Assembly (NCBI GenBank): GCA_016792805.1
Contig: JAEUHX010000042.1
Span: 1 to 64,000, forward strand
From: Planctomycetota bacterium
Lineage (GTDB): Bacteria > Planctomycetota > UBA1135 > JACQFD01
Direction of reading: 5' to 3'
Length of the DNA stretch: 64,000 nucleotides
Below, in pieces: positions 1 through 11,513 of the stretch (position 1 is its first letter; each line of letters begins with the position of its first letter). Position numbers and translations under genes: made by a program. The notes under the pieces are model-generated. The model saw nothing but the letters and a program-made list of their open reading frames with translations. It was not told the DNA's origin and made no database searches.

Positions 1-180
1 CTTCGTTAGAGGCCTACCCTCTCCGCCGGCCATTCCCACCGCGGCATGGATCAACCCGCCTCGAGCCCAAAGCCACGACCCAGTCGCCCTGGCTCACTAA
101 ACTCCTTCCTCGAGTTGTCTCAAAGTCATTGACAGGTTCCGGTTCAGCTTGCTGCCATCGCAACATCACTCGAGATCGAG

Positions 181-450
181 ATGGGGGAAACATTCCAACT
201 GCCTCCTTGGCCGATGGACGAAGTGATCCTCCGCGTCACCTCGAGCTTCGAAGAGGAGATTCCGGCCCTTTTGACCCTTGGGTCACCCGGAGGCGCTAGT
301 ATCATTGCGGACAAATCGGGTCACCGTTTCAGCCTTGGCTACGTGCGTCCCGGGAAGACACGCATTGAGATCGTCAGTGGCGCGAAGCCCCAGCACATCG
401 AGGTCATCGCGGTAGCTGGTGAGAAAGCCATTGCGACGCTTCCAAAGTGA
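181..450 (+). CDS. Small hypothetical protein (89 aa)
   Basis: I do not recognise the family. The protein starts at ATG 181; the same frame is closed by a stop at 130-132 and has no other usual start between, so this is the only reasonable start. It is soluble-looking, has no signal peptide or membrane segment, and its middle and end are rich in short beta-type segments (GASIIADKSG, RIEIVSGAKP, HIEVIAVAGE), as in a small beta-sandwich. A weak purine-rich stretch (CTCGAGATCGAG) precedes the start. It stands alone on the plus strand with no neighbour that suggests a job. It may be a genuine small gene or a chance frame; composition favours a gene only moderately. Confidence 0.4.
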   Translation: MGETFQLPPWPMDEVILRVTSSFEEEIPALLTLGSPGGASIIADKSGHRFSLGYVRPGKTRIEIVSGAKPQHIEVIAVAGEKAIATLPK

Positions 451-647
451 CCGTCAGCGGCGCGCGAAAGACTGTCGGAAATCTGGCATTCTACGGAGAA
501 GCGCGCTGTCTCTTTCGCCTCATCGAATCTAGGCCTCGATCGCGCACATGTCTCGTCCCGGGTGCGCTTGCGGCGGCGAAACTCGCGACCACATAACGGA
601 GCGGTGCTCCTCGACCTCCGCCCGGCGATACTCCCGCGGTGCGATTC

Positions 648-977
648 GTGAACCGCTGCCTCGCCGTCGTGCGCATCCGCCAGCCCTACGTCGATTGGAC
701 GAAGACGCTTCCCGACTCGGATGTCATCGCCTCGCTCGGTGAGGAGCCTCGAGCGTACTTATTGGCTGAGAATCCACAGGACGACCTCGACCTCGCGCTT
801 GCGGAATCCTGGAAGCGCATCTTCGAGTGCGAACTCTACGCCTGGCTCACCGACGACAACGCCTGGCCACGCGCCCGAACGCGCGAGCTCTTCGACGAGT
901 GGTTCGAGGTGACGCTCGCTTCGACTGTCGAGGATCTCTCGCCGTTTGAACTCGAGGTCGAGTACTTCGAATTCTGA
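648..977 (+). CDS. Conserved small acidic hypothetical protein
   Basis: The product begins MNRCLAVVRIRQPYVDW if GTG 648 is used; GTG 639 would add three residues. It is about 109 aa, acidic, and rich in Trp, Glu and Asp, with a patterned helical core (ESWKRIFECELYAWL, ELFDEWFEVTLAS). I recall a widespread family of roughly 100-residue bacterial proteins of unknown function with this layout (an N-terminal basic strand with a Q-P-x-x-D-W-type motif, then an acidic helical body), but the identification is from memory of the pattern only. No catalytic motif is visible. No SD sequence is clear. The gene is isolated, with degenerate DNA downstream. Confidence 0.6.
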   Translation: MNRCLAVVRIRQPYVDWTKTLPDSDVIASLGEEPRAYLLAENPQDDLDLALAESWKRIFECELYAWLTDDNAWPRARTRELFDEWFEVTLASTVEDLSPFELEVEYFEF

Positions 978-1031
978 CAAAGGTCGATCGGCGCCCTCGC
1001 GAAGCTGCCATGCTGTGTCGTGCGATTTGTG

Positions 1032-1193
1032 CAGCCTTCGGGAGCAGGGAGAGCGCTGCGTTTGATTGGAATCGCCGCCCGCCGCCTTCGCCACTCGCGT
1101 GCCCGCGTCGCGCAGCTCATCGCGCTGCTACAAATGCCGACCAGCGTGATCGAGGCCGTCGTGCGCGGTGCAAGGGGTGGGGAGCGCTGTTGA
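1032..1193 (+). pseudogene. Remnant of a small HTH protein (recombinase-associated type)
   Basis: One plus-strand frame ending in TGA at 1191-1193 reads ...IGIAARRLRHSRARVAQL followed by IALLQMPTSVIEAVV. This resembles the helix-turn-helix core (ARxxGVSRARVTQIxxLLxLxPxI) of small proteins that often sit beside serine recombinases in mobile regions. The frame has no convincing start and no room for the rest of the domain, and the flanking DNA codes for nothing recognisable, so it is best read as a decayed fragment. The identification rests on about 30 residues and could be coincidental. No recombinase gene is present nearby. Confidence 0.3.
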
Positions 1194-1253
1194 GAGCGTC
1201 GACGCTACGGCGCCACCACAAGCGCCAAGGCACAATTTCAGGCTTGGATGACC

Positions 1254-2252
1254 TCAGCGCTCAAGAATCTCAAGCGTCGAGGTGACTACCTTTGACTCGT
1301 TCCCGGTAGTCGTAGTCGTCTTGCTCCTAAGGGCCTGAGTCCGCTTCGCCACATGGCCCTGATTCGCGTCGAATGTTACCTCGCCACTTCCAGTCACTTC
1401 GAAGCCGGCTAGCCGTTGGTGTAGCAGAAACGGATCGTTGTTGGGATCGCCGTCGTCGGGGCGGCTCTCGGGCTTGATGAGGCTGCCGACGATCGACTCG
1501 GCGATTCGTACAATTCCAAGCTCCCGAGGGGCGCTCCTGTCGATTCGGTACGTCGCGGTGAACTCGATCACCCCAATGCCTGGCTTTCTGCGTTCTCCCT
1601 TTCGCGACCACGGCTGATTCGCTGCAATCGGCTCTTCGGGAAGGCAGCGTGCCATCACCGCGTCAAGGGAGCGAACAACAATTCGGGTGTCCGTGAACGT
1701 ATTAAAGATCACATTTTCCGCAGTTTCGGACCACTTCTCTGAGAGAGCAGGCGCAATCTCGTTGCTGTGGAGGGCGCCAGAGGTGCTCATCGACGCTTGG
1801 AAAATCTTCCCGATCATCGACGCTTTCTCGCGGAAATTTTGTTGCTCTCCCTTGCTGGCTGCCGCGACCTCTTCGGGCCTCGTTGAATCGAGATAGAACT
1901 TCGCGTTCCCAAGATCATCCATGACGGGAGATCGCAACGACTCGCAAATCATCTCGAGTTCGGCGGCCCCGTCTTGCGAGACGCTTTTGGCTCGAAGAAG
2001 CCACACTTGAGAGCCGGTTGCCGTCGCGGTCCATGCGAATGTTTGACCCCGTTGTTTTAGTTCCGCAGTCCGATCCACCTGTACTTCCAGTCGGTATCTC
2101 CGTTTCTGTCCTGCAGTCCACTTCCATCGCAACGATGCGGTTTCGCCAACGTCGGGCGTCCGAGATTGTGGCCACTTGTAGGCTACAATCATGAGTGAAG
2201 CGAAGACAGCTGCCAGAATCGCCAGCGTCGCCAGAAAGCGCTGATTCGACAT
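1254..2252 (-). CDS. Membrane-anchored hypothetical protein, DUF6263-like
   Basis: The 332-aa product has an N-terminal signal anchor (about residues 5-26, FLATLAILAAVFASLMIVAY) with no lipobox, followed by an extracytoplasmic domain that opens with a W-KWTAGQKRRYRLEV motif. That opening, a string of alternating beta strands, and the length are what I would expect of the DUF6263 group of exported proteins of unknown function in Planctomycetota and Bacteroidota; this is an inference from pattern. The start ATG at 2252 is the only one before the hydrophobic segment. It lies just downstream of FG-GAP protein 1 on the same strand and could be co-transcribed with it. Confidence 0.6.
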   Translation of the reverse strand: MSNQRFLATLAILAAVFASLMIVAYKWPQSRTPDVGETASLRWKWTAGQKRRYRLEVQVDRTAELKQRGQTFAWTATATGSQVWLLRAKSVSQDGAAELEMICESLRSPVMDDLGNAKFYLDSTRPEEVAAASKGEQQNFREKASMIGKIFQASMSTSGALHSNEIAPALSEKWSETAENVIFNTFTDTRIVVRSLDAVMARCLPEEPIAANQPWSRKGERRKPGIGVIEFTATYRIDRSAPRELGIVRIAESIVGSLIKPESRPDDGDPNNDPFLLHQRLAGFEVTGSGEVTFDANQGHVAKRTQALRSKTTTTTGNESKVVTSTLEILER

Positions 2253-2284
2253 GTTAGGAGACTATGAGCATTCTTGGCGGGCCG

Positions 2285-2476
2285 TCATGGCTGGATCGTT
2301 ATTGCCAAGCCATTCGACGTGCTGATCCCGTAGGGGAAGAGGAAGCAGGCGCTGAGCGGCCAAGCCCAGATGCTCTGCGCAAAGTAAGTCTTCCCGACCA
2401 GGCCGGGCGCTGCCGGGATGGGCAAGCCCACAGAAGCTGGTCCGGTCAAAGGCGCGACGGTCTCGATCGTGATCAG
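2285..2476 (-). pseudogene. Lost C-terminus of FG-GAP protein 1 beyond an in-frame TAG
   Basis: Reading on in the same frame after TAG 2477-2479 gives 63 sense codons and then TGA at 2285-2287. The translation contains IPAAPGLVGKTYFAQSIWAW and later STSNGLAIT, matching the end of the paralogue, which has IPNASALVGNTYYAMALWAW and STSKGLAIT. The stop codon sits where the paralogue has Glu encoded by GAG (its context is GCG ACG GAG ATT, against GCG ACC TAG CTG here), so a single G-to-T change explains it. There is no frameshift. The segment is a recent nonsense casualty, a readthrough extension, or a base-calling error. Confidence 0.85.
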
Positions 2477-4825
2477 CTAGGTCGCGGTGAACAGGCCGAC
2501 GTGGAGGACTGCACCAATACCGAAGGGATCGGATCCGGCGAGGTCCTGCGCATCGGTAATAAGCCAGAGCCCGGTAGTCAGCGGGGCAGGATTAGTACAC
2601 CTGAGGCCGAAGTCCATGTTCCCCACCTGGGGGGGCGACTGCGCCGACAATGCATGAACCCCAGCGCACCCCGATGTGCCAATCCCGTAAGAAGCCAATC
2701 CAGAATCGATGGGATTGATAGTGAGATGGAATACGTATGCGGCTCCGGACTGCGATGCACTGTCATCTAGCTGGTTACCATCAATCCCCGAGGCACTGCT
2801 ATCCTCGCTGGTTGCCCCTACGACCAATAAGCCACCAGAGATAGCAACTGCAGAGCCGAAGAAGTCGACGGCATTCGCATTTGAAGCCTTGAGGTAGGCT
2901 TGTTGACTCCAGGCTCTGCCGTTCCAAGAAAATATATAAACAGCACCAGAGGAAGTTGCGCTGTTATTGTATTGATCGCCATTTACGATGGTGGCATTGC
3001 TGTCTTCTTGATACGCGCCGATAACCAATGTCTCGCCTGAAATGGCAACAGCACTGCCGAACTCGTCGCCCAATTCAGAGTTCGACGCCTTGAGGTAAAC
3101 TTGTTGACTCCAAGTGCTGCCGGTCCGAGAAAACACGTACGCAGCACCAGCACGTTGCGAGCTGTTGTCGAACTGATTGCCATTCACAGAAGTTGCGTTG
3201 CTCGACTCTTGCGACGACCCCACGACAATTGTGTCACCATCGATTGCGACGGCGGCTCCGAAGCCGTCACCGGCGTCAGCATTCGACGCCTTGAGATACG
3301 CTTCTTGACTCCAAGTGCTGCTATTTCGAATAAAAACATAGGAGGCACCAGCGGATGGAGCGCTATTGTCATACTGATTGCCATTCACGCCCATTGCGCT
3401 ACTGTCTTCGCCCCATGCCCCGATGACGATGGTATTGTTCGCGATCGAAACGGCGGAGCCGAAGTGGTCCTCTGGATCAGTGTTCGATGCCTTTAGATAG
3501 GCTTCTTGACTCCAAGTGCTTCCACTTCGTATAAAAACGTAGGCGGCACCAGCGGAGGAAGCGACGTCGTAGGACTGCGTGCCATTCACACCTTTGGCAT
3601 TGCTGTCCTCAAAGAGCGCCCCAACTACAACAGTATCGCCCGAGATCGAGACAGAGGAACCGAACCGGTCATCGACTTCAGAATTAGAGGCCTTAAGGTA
3701 AGCCTGCTGGATCCAAGTGGCGGCATTGCGAACGAAGATGTACGCGGCGCCTGAGTTCAATGCACTGTTATCGGCTTCGTTGCCGTTTACGCCAGTAGCA
3801 CTACTGGCTTCGCCAAATGCCCCGACGACTATCGTGTCATGGGAGATCGAGACGGAAGCGCCGAAACAATCGAGCGCGCCAGTGTTTGACGACTTGAGAT
3901 ATGCCGGCTGGCTCCAAATCGAGCCGCTACGAACAAATACATATGCGGCTCCCGAGTTCATTGCACTGTTGTCGGCTTGATTGCCATTTACGCCTGTGGC
4001 ACTGCTGTCTTCTCCATGCGCTCCGACCACAACTGTATCTCCCGAAACCGCAACGGAGGACCCGAAGTAGTCAGTTACCCCAGGGTTCGACGCCTTCAGG
4101 TACGCCTGCTGTGCAACGGGATCGATCGTGAGCGGGTACTTCGCCGAAGTGTCATCGACAACGAGGCGCAGCCTATCATTCTGTGCATTCTTCCATCGCG
4201 CGTTGACCGGATGTCCGCCAGCATCTAGGACGGTGAGTCCGCTGTAGTTGAGCGCAGACCCACCCTGCGGATTGGTGAAGGACACATTTCGGCCATCGCT
4301 CGAGATCGCGGGTACAAGCGCGCTCCGGACCGCCACCTCGAGCGTGAGGGGCTGGACCGCGGTTCTCGGTCGCTCGGCAACGGTGAAACCGTGCTCGAGG
4401 CCCCGTCGCTCGTTGACATACCATTCCGTGATTCGACCATTCCAGTCGCGCGACAGGCGGCCGCCGTCTGCGGAGGTCGAGCGCGCCGGACCCGCGAGCG
4501 CCACCGGCTCGCCCCATCCATAGCCGACGAGTTCGAGCCCCCAGCTCCAGCCGCCGCCGTCGGGATTTGTGGTAAACCCGCGCTCGTCGAACGTCGTGAT
4601 CCAGCCCTGGCCGGGATTGCGCCCGCGCCAGCCGTTCCCCACCGCGACGATCTTGTGGCGTCCCGCGTCGTACGCCGCGCGAATGCTGGTCCAGTCCGAC
4701 GAAGAGAGTCCCGCGGGCGAGGCCGCCTCCGGCGCAGTGGATCCTTCGCCGATGGGGGGCGTGGCAGCCGCGGCCGACGCGATCGCGATGAGCACAAATA
4801 GCGGGGCGAGTTTTCCGATGCGCAT
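2477..4825 (-). CDS. Secreted seven-repeat FG-GAP protein 1 (amber-truncated)
   Basis: The 782-aa product has a signal peptide (residues 1-21, MRIGKLAPLFVLIAIASAAA), a conserved N-terminal domain (about 25-235), then seven repeats of about 63 residues from about 239 to 680. Each repeat reads like QQAYLKASN...D-FGSSVAISGDTVVVGA..EDS-A-GVNGNQ.DNSA..SGAAYVF, the FG-GAP pattern of integrin-type beta-propellers with an Asp/Asn-rich loop suited to calcium. Seven repeats fit a seven-bladed propeller. The end carries a Cys-containing module beginning GTSGCAGVHAL. The reading frame stops at TAG 2477-2479, but homologous sequence continues in frame to 2285, so the protein is truncated relative to its paralogue at 8416-10944. 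It is probably an exported cell-surface or extracellular adhesion or matrix protein; ligand unknown. Confidence 0.85.
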   Translation of the reverse strand: MRIGKLAPLFVLIAIASAAAATPPIGEGSTAPEAASPAGLSSSDWTSIRAAYDAGRHKIVAVGNGWRGRNPGQGWITTFDERGFTTNPDGGGWSWGLELVGYGWGEPVALAGPARSTSADGGRLSRDWNGRITEWYVNERRGLEHGFTVAERPRTAVQPLTLEVAVRSALVPAISSDGRNVSFTNPQGGSALNYSGLTVLDAGGHPVNARWKNAQNDRLRLVVDDTSAKYPLTIDPVAQQAYLKASNPGVTDYFGSSVAVSGDTVVVGAHGEDSSATGVNGNQADNSAMNSGAAYVFVRSGSIWSQPAYLKSSNTGALDCFGASVSISHDTIVVGAFGEASSATGVNGNEADNSALNSGAAYIFVRNAATWIQQAYLKASNSEVDDRFGSSVSISGDTVVVGALFEDSNAKGVNGTQSYDVASSAGAAYVFIRSGSTWSQEAYLKASNTDPEDHFGSAVSIANNTIVIGAWGEDSSAMGVNGNQYDNSAPSAGASYVFIRNSSTWSQEAYLKASNADAGDGFGAAVAIDGDTIVVGSSQESSNATSVNGNQFDNSSQRAGAAYVFSRTGSTWSQQVYLKASNSELGDEFGSAVAISGETLVIGAYQEDSNATIVNGDQYNNSATSSGAVYIFSWNGRAWSQQAYLKASNANAVDFFGSAVAISGGLLVVGATSEDSSASGIDGNQLDDSASQSGAAYVFHLTINPIDSGLASYGIGTSGCAGVHALSAQSPPQVGNMDFGLRCTNPAPLTTGLWLITDAQDLAGSDPFGIGAVLHVGLFTAT

Positions 4826-5530
4826 GCTCTGGACTCCAGGAATGTCAGGGCCGGCTATCGCGGTTCGAACGTCCGTCGGCCTCGATGTGAAGCTAACGGA
4901 TCGCTGCGGAAGGATGGCCGCCCTTGCGTCGGGAGAGTCTCAGGGCGGACGTCCAATCGCTCAAGCTCGGAAGTCGTGGAGCCTGAGGCGGCGGATTCCG
5001 CCTGGCTTCATTGCGACGGGAAGAACGTTGCGTTGCCGAGATCGCGGTAGCCGCCTCGGGCTCCCGGCCGATCAGTCGAAGGTGAGCTGATGCGAAGCTG
5101 CCGGAGTGCTCGCGAGCGGTAGAAGCGAAACGGGCTGGATCTCTTGGCGGCTGAAGGGGCGCGACGCTGGAGGCACCAGTCTGCACTGCAATTCGGGATC
5201 TGCTGGACCTTGCAGCGTACGCCGCGGGGCAGACCCACTAGCTGTTACTTTCACCCTTGAGAGTTTCTCACTTCCCCTGGACCAGAGATGGGGAGGACGT
5301 CACTCGTGAAGCGCATTCTGCGCAAATATGGCTATCCGCCGGACAAGCATGCGAAAGCGACGGAGACGGTGTTGGAGCAGGCGGAGGTGCTATCGGCGGC
5401 GTGGGTGGTGGGATGAGTGAGCTTGGGAGCATTGGCCTGGGCTTCCGTCTTGATGGGAGCCGAGGCTTCGCGGGCGCGGGCGCTCTCGGAGGGTACTCGA
5501 GGCCCATCCAGCTCGGCTAACGCCGATCAC
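4826..5530. other. Gene-free stretch
   Basis: About 700 bp between the start of FG-GAP protein 1 and the end of the frameshifted PDZ-type gene. Short open frames occur on both strands, but their translations are Arg/Pro/Gly-rich and look like GC-driven noise. I see no RNA gene, repeat or clear terminator. The promoter of the FG-GAP gene is presumably at the low-coordinate end; a GGAG-type sequence (CCTGGAGTCCAGAGC just before the ATG at 4825, minus strand) could serve as its ribosome-binding site. Confidence 0.5.
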
Positions 5531-6504
5531 TCATCGACTCGCGACACCAATCGAAATCGCGCGTCCGTGGCCATCAAATCTAATATCAAGGAAAAGCCAA
5601 GAATACCATAGCCCGCCCTTGCGGGCTCTCTTTGCGACGCAATAGGTCAGCATTGAAGAGTCTACAGCTAAACCCTTATCAGGCTCTCCCAGAATCGATT
5701 CGACACGCGCTCTCTCCGATCCGATTGGGAGTACCGGGAAAGGAGACTCGGGAGCATTCGCCATCTTGTAGGGTACGGTTCTGTGCACTCTGATTGCGAC
5801 TTCCATGCCTGAGAATCGAAAGCCATGGGCGAACATCCGTTGTTCGGAGAGCCTGACTTCAGATCGAGAATAGTATGCCACACTATAGATCTCGAGTCCT
5901 CTATAGTCAAAAAGAAGAACTCTCGAGGGTAGCGCGTGCCAAAATGAAGACTCGAGATACAATCCGTTGCCAGCGAAATATTGCTTTCATCGATTGCGAT
6001 AATTCTATGTCCTCTTCTAATAAGCGCGACATCAGCGAGGCTACCGGGAACCACATCGATCACCTCTGCTTTGCCGCCGATTGTCTTCAGGGACATTCCG
6101 TAGTACCGAGACGCGCTTGCCTGAATCTCGAGCCTGAATAGCCCTTCGCTCGGAATCTCGATGTCTACGCGACCGCCAACGTCTCTCCAGGCTGCGGAAG
6201 AATCGCGAGTAAGCTCGCATCTAGTCCCGGTAAGAGCGCTGATCAGTTCTCTAACCTCCCAGCACGTTACGCCCTTGATGTCCCTCAGTACAAGGAGAGG
6301 TCTCATCCCATCAGGATCTGAACGCTTCGTGAACGAGCACCAAAGACTTGCGCCATGCGTCTCGACGTCAACACCGTGCTTGGCGAGCTCATTCTCAATT
6401 TCCTTGGCGAGGTTTCGAGGGACAGACAAGCCGTACTTGGAGCAGTACGCCATGGCGAGCGCGAGTCCGACAATCAACGCAAGGTTAATAATCTTTCGCT
6501 GCAT
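5531..6504 (-). pseudogene. PDZ + SmpA/OmlA-like protein, split by a frameshift
   Basis: The gene starts at ATG 6504 (GAGG eight bases upstream) with a signal anchor (residues 5-22). It continues through a PDZ-like stretch (MSLKTIGGKAEVIDVVPGS, then RRGHRIIAIDESNI) to about RYPREFFF. From there the original frame degenerates and ends at 5668, while the frame one base away becomes protein-like (DYRGLEIYSVAYYS...). That second frame ends at 5531 with a segment ERARVESILGEPD...WLFLDIRFDGHGRAISIGV, the pattern of SmpA/OmlA-type lipoprotein domains. The switch falls at a five-base T run on the coding strand (5909-5913); one extra T restores a single frame of about 324 codons. It could be a sequencing error, a real frameshift mutation, or slippage. 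Confidence 0.65.
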
Positions 6505-6721
6505 TTGATATCCTCAGTGTAGTAGTCACAAAAGTGGTTGACATAGGACGGCACGCGGTCATGCCTCAGTGCGAGTTTGTATGATCTGTGCGGAAGCTTC
6601 GAGCGGCGAGGTCAGTGCTCCTCGCCTGGCGCCTCGAGTACCTGCGTTTCGTGGCGAGCAGGGTACTCTGGGCGATGGCGTGGCTGGGCACCTGATATGC
6701 GCAACTCCGGCGCGGCGCTCG

Positions 6722-7525
6722 TTACTTTGATCCGCTGATGGTTCGGCTCAGATTCTTGAATGTTGTAAACTCGAGCATGAGCTGTCCCGCGCCTTTGATT
6801 CCCGATCGAATGGCCTCAATGCGAACCTCCTCAGCGGTCTTTGCCGTAGAGTTTTGATTCTGCGCGTTCTGCGACGCAACCCGCGCGCGCGAGGCGATTG
6901 CGGCTTCCTCCAGGTATCGCTGGAATAGTCTCGCCGAGAAGATCTCCTGGTCGAGTTTCTTGATCTCTTGTTCTGCAATGGAACCACTGATGTTGATTGG
7001 GCGGAGGTTCTCAGCCCAGCCGGGTGTGCCCAGCTTCGATGGTGGCGCCTTTCGATTCTTACGCTTCGCCTCCCACTCTTGGACTGCGACCTTGTGTTTC
7101 TCGTTCGCCGCCGCATACCGAAGAACCCACTGCTCCCGCTCTGCGAGGAGGGTCGGCAGATGGAAGGTTCTCGGATTCGTTGGAGGAGCTTGAGCGGCGA
7201 CCGGACCCTCATTGGACTTCCGTGGAGCCGAGGCGGTGGTGCTCGATCTCGGATCGAGAGTTTCCGTCCGCGCGGACGGAACCCGTTGCGGCACCTGAGC
7301 GCGCGGCGGAGACAACACAATGAAGATGACGAGCGAGTAGAGGGCGAGGTAGACGATGGTGAAGCCGCCCCATTCTGGATTTGTGCGAAAGAGAGCGAAG
7401 GCTCCTGCCAAGGCTGCGTGAGAACGATCAAGGAAACTCGACTGCCGAACACCGGCTTCGGCAGAACGCTTAAGAGGGCGATCTACAATTATCCAGTTTG
7501 GGCGAGGAAGCATGACGACGGGCAT
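6722..7525 (-). CDS. Single-pass membrane hypothetical protein
   Basis: I do not recognise the family. Two in-frame ATGs at 7525 and 7513 (MPVVMLPRPNW) are better starts than the open frame upstream, whose translation is Arg-rich noise. The product is then about 267 aa: a short cytoplasmic N-terminus, one membrane segment (FTIVYLALYSLVIFIVLSP), a Pro/Ser/Thr-rich linker, and a charged helical domain likely to form a coiled coil (REQWVLRYAAANEKHKVAVQ, IAEQEIKKLDQEIFSARLF). It ends in a Ser/Lys-rich tail. No catalytic residues stand out. It lies alone on the minus strand, downstream of a gene-free stretch that contains repeat copy A. Confidence 0.55.
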   Translation of the reverse strand: MPVVMLPRPNWIIVDRPLKRSAEAGVRQSSFLDRSHAALAGAFALFRTNPEWGGFTIVYLALYSLVIFIVLSPPRAQVPQRVPSARTETLDPRSSTTASAPRKSNEGPVAAQAPPTNPRTFHLPTLLAEREQWVLRYAAANEKHKVAVQEWEAKRKNRKAPPSKLGTPGWAENLRPINISGSIAEQEIKKLDQEIFSARLFQRYLEEAAIASRARVASQNAQNQNSTAKTAEEVRIEAIRSGIKGAGQLMLEFTTFKNLSRTISGSK

Positions 7526-8415
7526 TTCTATCGTTGCAGAGATCTGAGCGAGTTGGGCCGCATGAAGCGTCCCTCTCTGACTAGCGCTTCCCTTCGTCGA
7601 ACCGAACACGTGGGTCGGCCATCGCCAGCGCGTCGATTCGCGCCCTTGCGGTCCAGACTTGTGTGCATGTTGGCCGGAGGCGAGCAGCGTGGGTGTGCGT
7701 TGCCGAACTGGATCCATTGGAATCCAGCCGCCGTGCTGCGAGATGCCATTCCGGGTGGTGCCGAACTGGTGCAGCTCCGGGAAGCGCGAAGGGGTGCCGG
7801 GCGCGACTGGTTTGGCTCAAGTCTGCGAGGCCGGCTGACGTCCTCCTCATTTTCTGGTCCACGGGGGAGCGCGAATTTCTCAGAATTCCCCACCGAGGAT
7901 CTCCATGCGAGAGAGCAAGTTCGAGCGGCGGGATGGGGCCACGCATTGCGAACGGCACGCCAGAGGAGATGGATGCGCACAAATGCCATGGGGGCGCGCA
8001 GGCAAGATCTCGCCCGAACGACGCTGGCACAGTTGCCGCCTGATTGCGTTGCGTAGGGCTCGCTGGCCAGCATTCAAGTCCCCGAGTGCACGGCGCGTTG
8101 CGAGCTTTGCCGGTGAGAGCGACCGGTCTTTTTGAATCTTTGCGCGCTCACTTTTCCCATACGGATCTGTGGTGTTCTCGAAGCGCGCCGAGAGCCGGTG
8201 GAGAGCTGGGCGAGAGCGCGGGCAAGGTAGCGCCGTCGTGCGGCAGTGAATGGGGGCCGGCCTTTGACGCGATCGTTCGACGACCCCGCCTAGAGCCGCC
8301 AAGGCGATGAACCGAGTGGGCGCGTCGCGTTCGATGGCGTGTGCGACACCGAATGGAGGCATCGCGGATGAAACCTTCAGAGGCGCCCCATCCGCGATCA
8401 GTGATCTTCAGCGGC
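7526..8415. other. Gene-free stretch holding repeat copy A
   Basis: Nearly 900 bp separate the single-pass membrane gene from FG-GAP protein 2. Several overlapping open frames exist on both strands, but all translate to Arg/Ser/Pro-rich, low-complexity sequence with no recognisable domain, and I do not accept any as a gene. The only structured item is the 164-bp repeat at 7923-8086, present again at 11113-11276. Confidence 0.55.
7923..8086 (+). repeat. 164-bp direct repeat, copy A
   Basis: This segment (from GAGCGGCGGGATGGGGCCAC to CATTCAAGTCCCCGAG) is repeated in the same orientation at 11113-11276 with the same length and, by my count, seven mismatches and no gaps (about 96% identity). The two copies bracket FG-GAP gene 2 (8416-10944). 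No frame is convincingly coding in both copies, there are no obvious terminal inverted repeats, and I cannot tie it to a known mobile element. It may be a non-autonomous dispersed repeat or the scar of a duplication. Confidence 0.9.
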
Positions 8416-10944
<2,529 letters not shown>

Positions 10945-11513
10945 CGGGGTGAGCTCCGTTGTGGTTGCATAAGGTGGGAAGGGGACCGGCCACCATCGAT
11001 CGATCAGCGTACTCGATTCTCAACTGCGAACGGCTTTTCGCAAGGGCGGCCGCAGAGTGGCGATCGTCGATCCCGGGCTCTGGCCGTCGGCGGCTCCACC
11101 ACAGCACGGGCCGAACGGCGGGATGGGGCTACGCATTGCGAACGGCAAGCCAGAGGAGATGGATGCGCACAAATGCCATGGGGGCGCGCAGGCAAGATCT
11201 CGCCCGAACGACGCTGGCACAGTTACCGCATGATTGCGCTGCGTGGGGCTCGCTGGCCAGCATTCAAGTCCCCGAGCTCAGTACGAACAGGTCTCCTCGC
11301 CCGTGAACAGCCCTGGTCACCGGGCGTGCCCACATCGAGCCCACGAAGTTGCTACAAATGGTTTCCTGCAGGCGGCCTTAAGCCACTCCGCACCGGACGC
11401 CGCGCGCCTCCTCGCAATGCCACACTTGCGCGCACCCCCATACCGCTCTCGCTCGAGGCGCGCCCGATCCCCGATCCAGCTTATGCCCACGCCGCCGCGG
11501 CGGCCTCACACAC
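10945..11513. other. Gene-free stretch holding repeat copy B
   Basis: About 570 bp between the start of FG-GAP protein 2 and the end of the receiver-Hpt gene. It contains the second 164-bp repeat (11113-11276). Open frames crossing it are Arg/Pro-rich and I do not consider them genes. No promoter or terminator can be named with confidence. Confidence 0.5.
11113..11276 (+). repeat. 164-bp direct repeat, copy B
   Basis: Same-orientation partner of 7923-8086, identical in length with about seven substitutions. It lies upstream (in the minus-strand sense) of FG-GAP gene 2, while copy A lies downstream of it, so the gene and both spacers form a repeat-bounded block of about 3.3 kb. Confidence 0.9.

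Noticed and set aside
2477-2479. TAG read as pyrrolysine
   Set aside because: No pyl genes are seen, other genes here end in TAG, and the paralogue has plain Glu at the site; a point mutation is simpler.
5257-5520. Gly-rich plus-strand frame
   Set aside because: Low-complexity Gly/Ala composition, no start signal and no neighbour; most likely GC-driven noise.
5610-5627. Terminator AGCCCGC/GCGGGCT
   Set aside because: It lies inside the downstream coding frame of the PDZ/SmpA-like gene, where it encodes part of a Lys/Arg/Gly stretch, and has no T run on the coding strand.
7528-8073. Several overlapping frames around repeat copy A
   Set aside because: All are Arg/Ser/Pro-rich, none is shared intact between the two repeat copies, and none has a ribosome-binding site.
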